From NCBI GenBank assembly GCA_023390655.1, contig JAEWCL010000018.1, forward strand, positions 62,001 through 126,000: a stretch of 64,000 nucleotides of DNA, in the 5' to 3' direction. The notes beneath the pieces were generated by a model. It was given only the letters and a program-made list of their open reading frames with translations, was not told the DNA's origin and searched no databases. This DNA is from Bacillota bacterium (GTDB lineage Bacteria; Bacillota; Clostridia; Christensenellales; CAG-138). Below, one piece after another: positions 24,517 to 32,810 of the stretch (within the stretch, counting starts at the first letter, position 1; each line of letters opens with the position of its first letter). Made by a program: the position numbers and the translations under genes.

Positions 24517-24552
24517 AAAACGCCCCGTGCAACTTCATGTGCACGGGGCGCT
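24517..24552. terminator. Bidirectional terminator between jag and rarD
   Basis: A perfect 10-bp stem CGCCCCGTGC/GCACGGGGCG with a 10-base loop. On the minus strand it is followed by five T; on the plus strand by CTTTG only. Confidence 0.7.
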
Positions 24553-24560
24553 TTGTCATC

Positions 24561-24697
24561 AATAAAGTGTCCTATGGACACTTTATTGAGATCACCGGGC
24601 ATTTTTACAGTGACAGTTCTGCATTTTTGCAAGAACTGTCACTGCAAAAATCCCTCAGAAGTGTCATTTTGCGCCGCACATGTCGCCACAAAATGAC
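24561..24697. repeat. Cluster of three consecutive inverted repeats
   Basis: Three hairpins in 137 bases. IR1 (24561-24587) has perfect 12-bp arms AATAAAGTGTCC/GGACACTTTATT around TAT. IR2 (24602-24650) has a stem of about 20 bp built on CAGTGACAGTTCT/AGAACTGTCACTG, flanked by TTTTT and AAAAA. IR3 (24663-24697) has 9-bp arms GTCATTTTG/CAAAATGAC. They are more AT-rich than the surroundings. I see no reading frame. Confidence 0.75.
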
Positions 24698-24850
24698 GGA
24701 CTGGAAGCCTCAAACGGCATAGGTTCCACTGAATCTCTGATTCCTAACCCAATTCTGGGAAACACCCATACTCAGGGGCGCGGGGGGCGGAGCCCTCCCG
24801 CTATTAAATAAAACAATCTATCGTCGCCGACGTAGGCGGCGATACATTGA
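24698..24850. other. Convergent spacer with degenerate repeat and a hairpin before rarD
   Basis: No gene. It contains a degenerate mosaic-repeat segment (AGGGGCGCGGGGGGCGGAGC, about 24774-24793). A 9-bp hairpin ATCGTCGCC/GGCGGCGAT (24820-24843) lies seven bases from the rarD stop codon; on the minus strand it is followed by AGATTGTTTTATT and may act as the rarD terminator. Confidence 0.45.
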
Positions 24851-25750
24851 TCAGCCCTGTTCCGCCGCCATTTCCAGCGCCTGCTTCTTTTCCCGGCGGA
24901 TCATACCCACGCTAAAGAGGATCAAGCCAGCCCAGATAAATGCGAAGCTGACGGCCTGCGCTGCGCTAAACGGCTCGCCCATCACAATCACGCCGAGGAT
25001 CAGCATCAACGTCGGGCTGACGTACTGCAAAAAACCCATCGTAATAAAGGGCAGGCCGTTGACGCCCTGGGTGTACATGATCAGCGGGGCCGCGGTCACA
25101 ATACCCGCAAGCAGCATCAAAACGAGCTGAAACGGTGTTGCAACCGCAAAGGAAGCGTGGCTTTGGGGCGCAAGCAGCAAAAACAGCAGCGCAAACGGCG
25201 ATAGGATGATTGTCTCCGCCGCGATGCTGACGGTACCGTCCACATGCGCAAATTTTTTGAACATTCCATAGATGGCAAAGGTAACCGCAAGCGTAATGGC
25301 GATATACGGGAACGCGCCGTATTGTAACGTTGTCAGCAGCACGCCGACAGCTGCAAGCACCAATGCGATGCGCTCCATCCTGCCGCAGCGCTCCTTGAAG
25401 ATGAGCGTACCGAACAGGAACACCACCAGCGGGTTCATATAGTAGCCCAGGCTGGAGTCTGTGACATGCCCCGCGCCCACGGCCCAGATGTAGACGCCCC
25501 AGTTGATCGTCACGAAAAGGGCTGCGGGGACGAGGAATTTCATCAGCTGTTTGTTGCGCATCACAGCCCAAAGTTCCTTAAGGCGTCCGGTCGCAAGGAG
25601 CAGCAGCGTTGTGCAGAGGGCCGACATCACGATGCGGCAGCATAGGATCACAATGGCGTTGATGCCGGAAAGCATATGCCAGTACAGCGGCAGCACGCCC
25701 CAGATGATGTAGCCTGCAAGCACCATCAGCAGGCCCTTCTTGTTGTTCAT
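24851..25750 (-). CDS. rarD: EamA family transporter RarD
   Basis: A 299-residue membrane protein with ten predicted segments, two EamA repeats. The start MNNKKGLLMVLAGYIIWGVLPLYW and the internal NWGVYIWAVGAGHVTDSSLGYYMNPL segment are characteristic of the RarD subgroup. RarD proteins are DMT-superfamily exporters with unclear substrate; the name comes from chloramphenicol sensitivity in Pseudomonas. The ATG at 25750 follows AAAGGATAT; the longer frame to 25960 runs into the murG promoter region. Confidence 0.9.
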   Translation of the reverse strand: MNNKKGLLMVLAGYIIWGVLPLYWHMLSGINAIVILCCRIVMSALCTTLLLLATGRLKELWAVMRNKQLMKFLVPAALFVTINWGVYIWAVGAGHVTDSSLGYYMNPLVVFLFGTLIFKERCGRMERIALVLAAVGVLLTTLQYGAFPYIAITLAVTFAIYGMFKKFAHVDGTVSIAAETIILSPFALLFLLLAPQSHASFAVATPFQLVLMLLAGIVTAAPLIMYTQGVNGLPFITMGFLQYVSPTLMLILGVIVMGEPFSAAQAVSFAFIWAGLILFSVGMIRREKKQALEMAAEQG

Positions 25751-25857
25751 GGAAAAATATCCTTTCTTAAATTGACACCTGCGGCAAAACTGGCGCAGGC
25801 GGCAAAAAGTATACGTTTGCGGTGGATGCTCTATTCTAACACAGCAGCCGCGTTTTG

Positions 25858-25866
25858 TGGTATACT
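25858..25866 (+). promoter_or_regulatory. Extended -10 promoter candidate for murG
   Basis: TGGTATACT gives a TG-extended -10 box about 97 bases before the murG start. No good -35 box is seen at the right distance. Confidence 0.35.
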
Positions 25867-25962
25867 CTTTTGCGGCAGAGGACATGCGTCTTCTATTTTT
25901 GCGTACACCCCATGCCGCCAAAAGCGCATATACTAAACCAAAATGCAGGAAAGGATCCATCC

Positions 25963-27030
25963 ATGCAGCATACGGCAGTCTTTACCGGAGGCGGTTCCGC
26001 CGGACATGTCACCCCGAACCTTGCGCTGATGCGCGTTTTAAAAGAGGAAGGGTATGTGATTCATTATATCGGCACCAAAGCAGGCATCGAGCGGCGGCTG
26101 GTGGAGGCGGAGGGCGTGCCTTACCACTGCATCAGCGCAGGGAAGCTCCGCAGGTATTTTAGCCTCGAAAACGTGGCGGATGCGTTCCGGGTGGTTCGCG
26201 GCATCGGCCAATCCCGCAGGATCATAAAAAAGCTCAAGCCGGACGTCGTGTTTTCAAAAGGAGGCTTCGTGTCGGTTCCCGTGGTGGTCGGCGCAAGGAA
26301 GCTGACCAATATCGTGGTGCATGAATCCGATTATACGCCGGGGCTTTCTAACCGCATCGCCAACAAATATGCAACGACCGTGTGCGTCACGTTTGAAGAT
26401 ACACTCTCCCATGTGGGCGCAAAAGGCGTGTTTACCGGCACGCCCATCCGAAAGGAACTTTATGAAGGCACGCCCGCGCGCGGACGTACCTTTACGGGGC
26501 TTGACGGCTCCAAACCCGTGCTGTTGATGATGGGCGGAAGTCTTGGCGCGCAGGCGGTGAACGACGCCCTGCGCGAAGCGTTGCCGGAACTACTCAAAAC
26601 CTTCCATATCGTGCACCTGTGCGGAAAAGGGAAACTGTCCGAAGCGCACGCGCAGCCGGGATATATGCAGTACGAGTATATCTCCGAAGAATTGCCGGAT
26701 TTAATTGCCATGGCGGATATTGTACTCTCCCGCGCGGGCGCAAACGCCGTGTTTGAATTTTTAGCGCTCAAAAAGCCCGCGCTGCTGATTCCGCTGCCGC
26801 GGTCCGCAAGCCGGGGCGATCAGATTTTGAACGCAAACTACTTTGTAAAAAAGGGCTACGCCGCCGTTCTGGAGCAGGAAAACATGACGCCGCGGACACT
26901 GTGCGAGGCACTCGTCACACTGTATCAAAACCGCGCGGACTATCTTGCCGCCATGAACAGCGCCCCCAATGCGGACGGTACGGAGGCGGTATTGAACGTC
27001 ATCCGGAGCGCCGCGGAGGCAAAACGATGA
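25963..27030 (+). CDS. murG: UDP-GlcNAc:undecaprenyl-PP-MurNAc-pentapeptide GlcNAc transferase MurG
   Basis: A 355-residue GT28 glycosyltransferase that turns lipid I into lipid II at the inner face of the membrane. Motifs: GGGSAGHVTPNLAL near the start, FSKGGFVSVPVV, HESDYTPGLSNR, MGGSLGAQAVN and the donor-binding SRAGANAVFEF region near residue 250. It is the YtfN/MurG2-like version seen in many Clostridia. The ATG at 25963 follows AGGAAAGGATCC. It is not in a dcw cluster here; the next gene overlaps it by 4 bases. Confidence 0.95.
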   Translation: MQHTAVFTGGGSAGHVTPNLALMRVLKEEGYVIHYIGTKAGIERRLVEAEGVPYHCISAGKLRRYFSLENVADAFRVVRGIGQSRRIIKKLKPDVVFSKGGFVSVPVVVGARKLTNIVVHESDYTPGLSNRIANKYATTVCVTFEDTLSHVGAKGVFTGTPIRKELYEGTPARGRTFTGLDGSKPVLLMMGGSLGAQAVNDALREALPELLKTFHIVHLCGKGKLSEAHAQPGYMQYEYISEELPDLIAMADIVLSRAGANAVFEFLALKKPALLIPLPRSASRGDQILNANYFVKKGYAAVLEQENMTPRTLCEALVTLYQNRADYLAAMNSAPNADGTEAVLNVIRSAAEAKR

Positions 27031-28523
27031 AGCGGCAGGAGCAGCTCGCTTTGGACCGGAAGGCGCTGGATGCGGACATTCAGGCGGCAGGCGGAGAAAC
27101 GCCTGCGCCTGCGCTAAGCGCGCTTGTGGCCGCCGCAAAAAAAGAAGCGGCGCGCCGGTATATTGACGATGCCTTTCCACGGGACAGGCTGTATGCGGCA
27201 TTGGCCCACGCAGACCCCAAGGCGCGCAAAAACGCCGCGCGGCTCATCGGCGCGCTGGAAAACCGCAAGGACGCGCCGCAGCTGATTACGGCACTAGAGG
27301 CCGAGACAACGCGTTTTGTGCGCCCGTCTATGCTGCTGGCTCTTGGCGCTCTGGGCGGGAAGGTGGCGCGGACGTATTTAGAGACCCTCCCGGAGCCTGT
27401 TGCCGATACCCCGGAAGAAGAAAAGCACGCGCGTGAAGAGGCGGAAGCGCTTCGCCGCGCCCGCGCAAGGCTGATGGAGGTTGCCTCCCATCCGTTCAAA
27501 GGGTTTTCAAAGCCCCAAACAGCCGTGCTGGTTGCACCCGCCGGGTTTTCTTCGCTGCTGATCCAGGAATTAAAGTCACATTCCATTCCTGCCGACCCTG
27601 CGGGGGAGGAGATGGCGCGTGTGACGACGCAGGATATGGCGGCGCTATACCGCGCACGCTGCTTTACGGAAGCGCTCTTCCCGCTCGGGGAGGGAATCGC
27701 AGCTGACCCCGCGGCGGTGGCGAACGCCGTGCGTGAACCGCTGCTCAATTTACTCCGTGATGCGCTTGAGGGCCCCGAGCCATACCCGTACCGCGTGGAG
27801 TGCCCCACACTTGAAAATAGGGGCGCGTTTATTGCCGCACTTGCTGCGGCGCTTGATACTGGCGCGCTTCTCAACAGCCCTTCGCAGTATGATCTGGAGT
27901 TGCGGCTGCTGCCCGGGCAGGATGGCACCTTAAACGCGTACTGTAAGCTCTATACGCTCGACGATCCGCGCTTTTCCTACCGCAGGCGCGCCCTGCCCGC
28001 CTCCATGCATCCGGCCACCGGTGCCTGCGTGGCGCGCTATGCTGCGGGCTTTTTGAAGAAGAAGGAAGACTTACAGGTGCTCGACCCCTTCTGCGGCAGC
28101 GGCACGCTGCTCATCGAATGGGCAAGGCGTGCACCCAAAAGTGCGCTCACCGGCATCGACATCGCATTTTCCGCGCTCGAAATCGCAAAGGAAAACATGC
28201 GCGCCGCAGGCGTTCGTGCGGGATTGGTGCATAAGGACTGCACGGCGTTTGTGCCACGCACCCCGTACGACCTCATTCTCAGCAACCTGCCGTTTGGAAA
28301 CCGTGTTGGCACCCACCAGGACAACGAACGCCTGTATGCAAAGCTGTGCGCCATGCTGCCCGAATGGCTCGCATCCGGCGGCGTTGCCGTGCTCTATACC
28401 ATGGAATATACGCTGCTGCACCGCTGCCTGGGCGCGCAGAAAAAGCTCCGCCGCGTCGGAGAGACACGTACCGCGGCAGGCGGACTGCTGCCCTGGGTGA
28501 TCGTGGTGGAACGGGCCGAATAG
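27027..28523 (+). CDS. RNA methyltransferase-type enzyme with N-terminal HEAT-like repeats
   Basis: 498 residues. The N-terminal third has HEAT-like helical pairs (about 40-110: ALAHADPKARKNAARLIGALENRKDAPQLITAL and a following unit). The C-terminal part (about 330-498) is a UPF0020/RlmL-Trm14-like methyltransferase with DPFCGSGTLLIEWA (SAM site), GIDIAFSALEIAKEN and the SNLPFGNRVG catalytic-type motif. A THUMP-like region is possible between them but I cannot confirm it. The enzyme probably methylates guanine in rRNA or tRNA. The 4-base ATGA overlap with murG indicates co-translation, an unexpected partner. Confidence 0.75.
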   Translation: MKRQEQLALDRKALDADIQAAGGETPAPALSALVAAAKKEAARRYIDDAFPRDRLYAALAHADPKARKNAARLIGALENRKDAPQLITALEAETTRFVRPSMLLALGALGGKVARTYLETLPEPVADTPEEEKHAREEAEALRRARARLMEVASHPFKGFSKPQTAVLVAPAGFSSLLIQELKSHSIPADPAGEEMARVTTQDMAALYRARCFTEALFPLGEGIAADPAAVANAVREPLLNLLRDALEGPEPYPYRVECPTLENRGAFIAALAAALDTGALLNSPSQYDLELRLLPGQDGTLNAYCKLYTLDDPRFSYRRRALPASMHPATGACVARYAAGFLKKKEDLQVLDPFCGSGTLLIEWARRAPKSALTGIDIAFSALEIAKENMRAAGVRAGLVHKDCTAFVPRTPYDLILSNLPFGNRVGTHQDNERLYAKLCAMLPEWLASGGVAVLYTMEYTLLHRCLGAQKKLRRVGETRTAAGGLLPWVIVVERAE

Positions 28524-28533
28524 AGCAAATGAA

Positions 28534-28558
28534 AAAGGGGCGTTATGCCCCTTTGTTG
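28534..28558 (+). terminator. Terminator after the HEAT-methyltransferase gene
   Basis: AAAGGGGC/GCCCCTTT stem with a GTTAT loop and a TTTGTTGTT tail, 10 bases after the stop codon. Confidence 0.75.
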
Positions 28559-28564
28559 TTAGGA

Positions 28565-28717
28565 TACGTTGAGGGCTCTGCCCTCAAACACCCGCTTAGG
28601 GCCGTTACGGCCCTAAGAACCCCTCTTTGGGAACACTCTAAAAAAGATTTTGAGCGCCAGGGATTCCCAAGGGACGTGTTCCTTGGGTGGGGGTTCGGGG
28701 GCAAAGCCCCTGACGTT
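28565..28717. repeat. Mosaic palindromic repeat, copy F
   Basis: About 150 bases in the convergent gap before parB. The order is TACGTTGAGGGC/GCCCTC hairpin, perfect CTTAGGGCCGT/ACGGCCCTAAG palindrome (28595-28617), CCCAAGGGACGTG block, and GGGGGCAAAGCCCC hairpin next to the parB stop codon. It is nearly co-linear with copy A at 3584. Confidence 0.85.
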
Positions 28718-28718
28718 C

Positions 28719-29609
28719 TTATTCCTTCCCGTTCCGCCGCACGCGGATAAACACATCCACGCCATCGGGCGCGTCGGTCTGCTCCACATCCACCTGCATG
28801 CCAAGGTCACTTAGCTGCTTGACAGCCGCGTTGATGGAGTTTAAGAACAGCCGGTAATCCCGCATATACCGTAGTATCTTGGGACGGGGCGCAGCACCGT
28901 CCTTTTTCTCGTCAAACATGCGGTTCAAGGTCTTTTCCACAAGCTTCTCGGTATCCTTGACGGAAAGCGCCTTTGACCGGACTTTTTCAATCACCTGTAG
29001 CTGCGTTTCATCATCCTTTAAACGCAATAGCGCTCTGGCGTGCCGCTCGGTCATACGCGCCTGCGTCATGGCATCCTTTACCTCAGGAGAAAGGCGCAGT
29101 ACCCGAAGCTTGTTGGCGACGGCGGATTGGCTCTTGCCCAGGCGCACGGCGAGCTCTTCCTGCGTGAGCCCATAGGAGGCGATCAGCTGCGCGTAGCATT
29201 CCGCTTCCTCCAGGTAATGCAGGTTTTCGCGTTGGAGGTTTTCAATGAGCGCCACCATGGCGCTTTCCTGTTCCACCATCGCGTCCTCCACAATGCAGTT
29301 CACTTCCGCCATGCCGAGCTGTTTGCAGGCACGCAGGCGGCGCTCGCCTGCGACAAGCTCATAGCCGGTGGGGGTTTTACGCACCACGAGCGGCTGAATA
29401 AGGCCCACCTGCTTGATGGAGTCTGCAAGCTCTGTGAGCGATTCATCATCAAACGTTTTGCGGGGCTGGTATGGGTTTGGGCGTATCTCCTCGATCGGCA
29501 GGCGCATGAGCTTTTTGCCCTCCGCACCCGGCAACGAAACGGACACCCCAGGCACCTTTAAGCCGGCATCCTCATTGCGCTTGTCCTTCAAAAAATCGAA
29601 AACGGCCAT
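28719..29609 (-). CDS. ParB/Noc family chromosome-binding protein
   Basis: A 296-residue ParB-like protein. The N-terminal CTP-binding domain has IRPNPYQPRKTF, VGLIQPLVVRK and GERRLRACKQLG. The helix-turn-helix follows (GLTQEELAVRLGKSQSAVANKLRVLRL), then a C-terminal dimer domain. ParB segregates origins; Noc, its paralog, blocks division over the nucleoid. Position next to rsmG is where Bacillus keeps noc, but no parA/soj is visible here and the two cannot be told apart. The ATG at 29609 has AGGAGGG upstream. Bases 29610-29786 to rsmG show no gene. Confidence 0.88.
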   Translation of the reverse strand: MAVFDFLKDKRNEDAGLKVPGVSVSLPGAEGKKLMRLPIEEIRPNPYQPRKTFDDESLTELADSIKQVGLIQPLVVRKTPTGYELVAGERRLRACKQLGMAEVNCIVEDAMVEQESAMVALIENLQRENLHYLEEAECYAQLIASYGLTQEELAVRLGKSQSAVANKLRVLRLSPEVKDAMTQARMTERHARALLRLKDDETQLQVIEKVRSKALSVKDTEKLVEKTLNRMFDEKKDGAAPRPKILRYMRDYRLFLNSINAAVKQLSDLGMQVDVEQTDAPDGVDVFIRVRRNGKE

Positions 29610-29786
29610 ACTGCTCCCTCCTGATGCATCTTTCGGCGCGGTTGCTTTTGTTCCTGCCCGCCTTACAAACAAAGTGCAGTTTCCCCTGCGTTCGCCGTAA
29701 TTCGCGAAACGCGGGCGCGGCGATCATGCGCACCGCAGTCACGCCGGGTTATAAAAACAACCTTTTATATCCTCTTGCTGGAAAGC

Positions 29787-30467
29787 TTATAATGGTTTCT
29801 TGGAGGCCTCGCCGGCCTTGCGCGGGTAAGCCTTTGGGGTGGGGGCGGTTTTCTTCGCCAGCACCAGGGCCCGTTCCCCATAGGACAGGGAGAACGCTTC
29901 GATCCGGAGCCCGCAGTTTAAACGCTTTGCGGCAGTTTCCGCCGCCGCGGCTTCTTCCGGCGCGCTCTTTCCCTTGTAGCAGATGGAAACGCCGCCGACC
30001 CGCAAGAACGGGGACGTCCATTCCAGCAGCACATTGAGCGGCGCTACGGCGCGGGAAAGCGCGATATCATAGGCCTCGCGGTGCGGCGCGCCCTTTGCGG
30101 CGTCCTCCGCGCGGGCATGGATGCATGTTGCGGAAAGTCCAAGCGCAAGGAGCGTTTCCTTTAAAAACTGTACGCGTTTGTTGAGGCTGTCCAACAGCGT
30201 CATTTGTAGATCAGGCCGGGCGATCAAGAGGGGAATGCCCGGAAACCCCGCGCCCGTGCCAACGTCAATGCAGCGCGCGCCTTGTGGCAGATAGGGGAGG
30301 GCAAGCAGGGAATCCACAAAATGCTTGTCCGCCGCATCCTCGGGGCTTGTGATGGCGGTCAGGTTCGTTTTTTCGTTGCCCTTGACGAGCAATGTAAAAT
30401 AAAGCGCAAGCTGTTCCCGCTGGGTGTCGCTCAACTGGGGCAGTTTTTCTTGAAGCAGTGTCAGCAT
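29787..30467 (-). CDS. rsmG: 16S rRNA (guanine527-N7)-methyltransferase RsmG
   Basis: 226 residues. The SAM-binding DVGTGAGFPGIPLLIARP motif and the SRAVAPLNVLLEW segment identify RsmG (GidB), which methylates G527 of 16S rRNA near the streptomycin site. The ATG at 30467 is preceded by AGGAGG at seven bases; it lies inside the end of mnmG with a 7-base overlap. The mnmG-rsmG-parB/noc order is the common Firmicute one. Confidence 0.96.
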   Translation of the reverse strand: MLTLLQEKLPQLSDTQREQLALYFTLLVKGNEKTNLTAITSPEDAADKHFVDSLLALPYLPQGARCIDVGTGAGFPGIPLLIARPDLQMTLLDSLNKRVQFLKETLLALGLSATCIHARAEDAAKGAPHREAYDIALSRAVAPLNVLLEWTSPFLRVGGVSICYKGKSAPEEAAAAETAAKRLNCGLRIEAFSLSYGERALVLAKKTAPTPKAYPRKAGEASKKPL

Positions 30468-32338
30468 GCGCTGCCCTCCTGCGCTTTTTTCCAAACCAGC
30501 AGCACCGCAACGTCCGCTGGGGAAACGCCGGGGATACGCGCGGCCTGGCCGATGTTCTGCGGCTTGCGCTTTTGGAGCTTCTGGCGTGCTTCGATCCGCA
30601 GGCCGGAAATGGCAAGGTAATCGACGTCCTGTGAGAGCGCGGCATCCTCAAGCGTGCGCACGCGTTCCACCTGCGCATACTGCTTCTGGATGTAGCCGTC
30701 ATAGCGCGCGGCAAGCTCGACCTGTTCGAGCGCGTCCGGCGCAAGCTGCGGCAGCGTATCGTAGAGTGCCAGCAACTCCGTATAGCGGATGTTCTGGCGC
30801 TTCAATAGATCAAACAGCGGGATGCCTGTCTTTACGGCAGGCTCACCTTTTTCTGATAGATAGGCGTTCAAGCGTTCCTCCGGCGGGGCAACGCGCTTCA
30901 ATGCTTCCATCGCGCGGGCAATACCTTCCTGCTTCTTCATCAGCGTGTCATAGCGCGCGTCCGTAATCAGGCCTGTGCGCTTTGCAAGCTCTGTCAGCCT
31001 CAGGTCGGCGTTGTCCTGCCGCAGGAGGAGGCGGTATTCGGCGCGGGAGGTCATCATGCGGTAGGGCTCGTCCACGCCCTTGGTGGTCAGATCGTCCGCC
31101 AGCACGCCGATATACGCGTCCGCGCGCGTCAACAGGAGCGGTTCGTCCCCGCGCAGGTACAGGCCCGCGTTGATAGCGGCATACAAGCCCTGGGCCGCCG
31201 CTTCCTCATAGCCGGAGGTGCCGTTGATCTGCCCGGCAAAGTACAGGCCGGGGATGCCTTTTGCGCCAAGGCAGGCGTCAAGCGCGGTGGGATCGATACA
31301 ATCATATTCAATGGCGTAGCCGGGGCGCGTCATCTCGCAACGCTCCAGTCCTTCGATGGTGCGCAGCATCTTTAGCTGCACATCGGCGGGGAGCGAGGTG
31401 CTCATGCCCTGCACGTATGTTTCGTTTGTGGTGCGGCCTTCGGGCTCTACAAAAATCTGGTGGCGCTCCTTGTCCGCAAAGCGGACGACCTTATCCTCAA
31501 TAGAGGGGCAATATCTTGCGCCCGTTCCCTCGATCACGCCCGCGTACATCGGGGAGCGGTGGAGATTGCTGCGGATCACTTCATGCGTCGCCGCATTGGT
31601 ATAGGTCAGGTAGCAGGGCGTCTGCTTGAAATCGCGTTCCGGCGTGAGGAAGGAGAACGCGGGCATGGGGATATCGCCCTCCTGCACCTGCATCTTTTCA
31701 TAATCAAGACTCCTGCCGTTGAGCCGCGCGGGCGTGCCGGTCTTAAACCGGCGCAAAGAAAACCCGAGTGAGAGCAGCGCACCTGAAAGCGCGGTTGCGC
31801 GCATCAGGCCTGCCGGGCCGCTTTCCTGCTGCCATTCGCCGATGAGGATGCGGCTCTTCAAATAGACGCCGGTGCATACGACCACCGCGCGGCAGTTGAT
31901 TTTCGCGCCGCTCGCTGTGAGGATGGCACAAACCTGGCCGTGCGCCGTCAAAATCTCGCTGCACTCGCCCTGCATCAGCGTGAGGCCTTCCGTTTCTTCA
32001 AGCGTGCGCTTCATACGCTCATGGTAGCGGCGTTTGTCCATCTGCGCGCGCAGGGAATGCACGGCAGGACCCTTGCCCAAATTGAGCATACGGATCTGGA
32101 TGAACGTATCATCCGCGGCAAGGCCCATTTCACCGCCCAGGGCGTCCACCTCACGCACGAGATGGCCCTTGCTGGTACCGCCGATGGCGGGATTGCACGG
32201 CATGAGGCCGATGCTGTCCAAATTCAGCGTGAGCAGCAGTGTGGAGCGGCCCATGCGCGCAAGCGCAAGCGCAGCTTCACAGCCCGCGTGTCCGCCGCCG
32301 ATGACAACGGCATCATACGTGCCCGCATCAAAATACAT
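30461..32338 (-). CDS. mnmG: tRNA uridine 5-carboxymethylaminomethyl modification enzyme MnmG
   Basis: 625 residues, normal length. An FAD protein that works with MnmE at U34 of tRNAs. Seen: the FAD fold VIGGGHAGCEAALALARMG at the start, MPCNPAIGGTSKG, the KTGTPARL segment with flanking Cys sites, and the C-terminal IPGVSPADVAVLL region that binds MnmE. The ATG at 32338 follows AGGAGGTGGGG; the frame extends upstream to 32842 but that part is non-coding promoter sequence. Confidence 0.97.
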   Translation of the reverse strand: MYFDAGTYDAVVIGGGHAGCEAALALARMGRSTLLLTLNLDSIGLMPCNPAIGGTSKGHLVREVDALGGEMGLAADDTFIQIRMLNLGKGPAVHSLRAQMDKRRYHERMKRTLEETEGLTLMQGECSEILTAHGQVCAILTASGAKINCRAVVVCTGVYLKSRILIGEWQQESGPAGLMRATALSGALLSLGFSLRRFKTGTPARLNGRSLDYEKMQVQEGDIPMPAFSFLTPERDFKQTPCYLTYTNAATHEVIRSNLHRSPMYAGVIEGTGARYCPSIEDKVVRFADKERHQIFVEPEGRTTNETYVQGMSTSLPADVQLKMLRTIEGLERCEMTRPGYAIEYDCIDPTALDACLGAKGIPGLYFAGQINGTSGYEEAAAQGLYAAINAGLYLRGDEPLLLTRADAYIGVLADDLTTKGVDEPYRMMTSRAEYRLLLRQDNADLRLTELAKRTGLITDARYDTLMKKQEGIARAMEALKRVAPPEERLNAYLSEKGEPAVKTGIPLFDLLKRQNIRYTELLALYDTLPQLAPDALEQVELAARYDGYIQKQYAQVERVRTLEDAALSQDVDYLAISGLRIEARQKLQKRKPQNIGQAARIPGVSPADVAVLLVWKKAQEGSAC

Positions 32339-32397
32339 GGTTACCCCACCTCCTGTTCCGCCATATGTAGTGCCTGTCATCAAAAAGCACAGCAATG

Positions 32398-32426
32398 AGT
32401 ATAGCAGAAAGGGGTGGTTTTCACAA
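32398..32426 (-). promoter_or_regulatory. Promoter of the mnmG-rsmG-parB operon
   Basis: On the minus strand: TTGTGA, a 17-base spacer, TATACT with a TGC extension, 60 bases before the mnmG start codon. Confidence 0.65.
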
Positions 32427-32514
32427 GAAATATCCCGCTTGCGGCATCCTTCGGGTACCTGCCGGCAGGGAGACGCTGTAAAAGGGTGGATGATTCTCCA
32501 ATCATCGCAGCAGA

Positions 32515-32543
32515 TTGACAGATGCAGGCTATGACAGTATAAT
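32515..32543 (+). promoter_or_regulatory. Consensus promoter of malQ
   Basis: A perfect TTGACA, a 17-base spacer and a perfect TATAAT. It is the only fully consensus promoter that I see in the window. The -10 box is the centre of a palindromic operator. The leader to the malQ start is about 260 bases and shows no gene. Confidence 0.8.
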
Positions 32544-32553
32544 ACTGTCATAG
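32529..32553. promoter_or_regulatory. Perfect palindromic operator over the malQ -10 box
   Basis: Twelve-base arms CTATGACAGTAT and ATACTGTCATAG around a single A make a perfect 25-bp palindrome centred on position 32541, inside the -10 box TATAAT. A dimeric repressor here would block RNA polymerase directly. The identity of the binding protein is not known; the DeoR-type regulator just past malQ is a candidate by position only. Confidence 0.7.
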
Positions 32554-32810
32554 AAGCGTCGGAAACGTTTGCGGTGTCTGCCGTTGTTTTGTGGCAGCTG
32601 CCGTACGAACAAGATTGCATGTTCATCCGGCGCATTGCTGTTGCAGACCTGGCTGCTGTCGTGCACAGGGCGAGCCCCTTGCATGGCATGGTCTGATGCC
32701 CGTCGAACGTTGCCCCTGCGCCGCCCGCGTCTTCCGATTCGGGCGGTGCCACCGTTTTGGGGTATTTCTTCTTGATCTGCTTTTGTTGCCGGAATGGATG
32801 GAGGGCCTTT

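Noticed and set aside
24561..24697. CRISPR array or IS end
   Set aside because: The three inverted repeats differ in sequence and spacing, with no direct repeats, spacers or transposase nearby.
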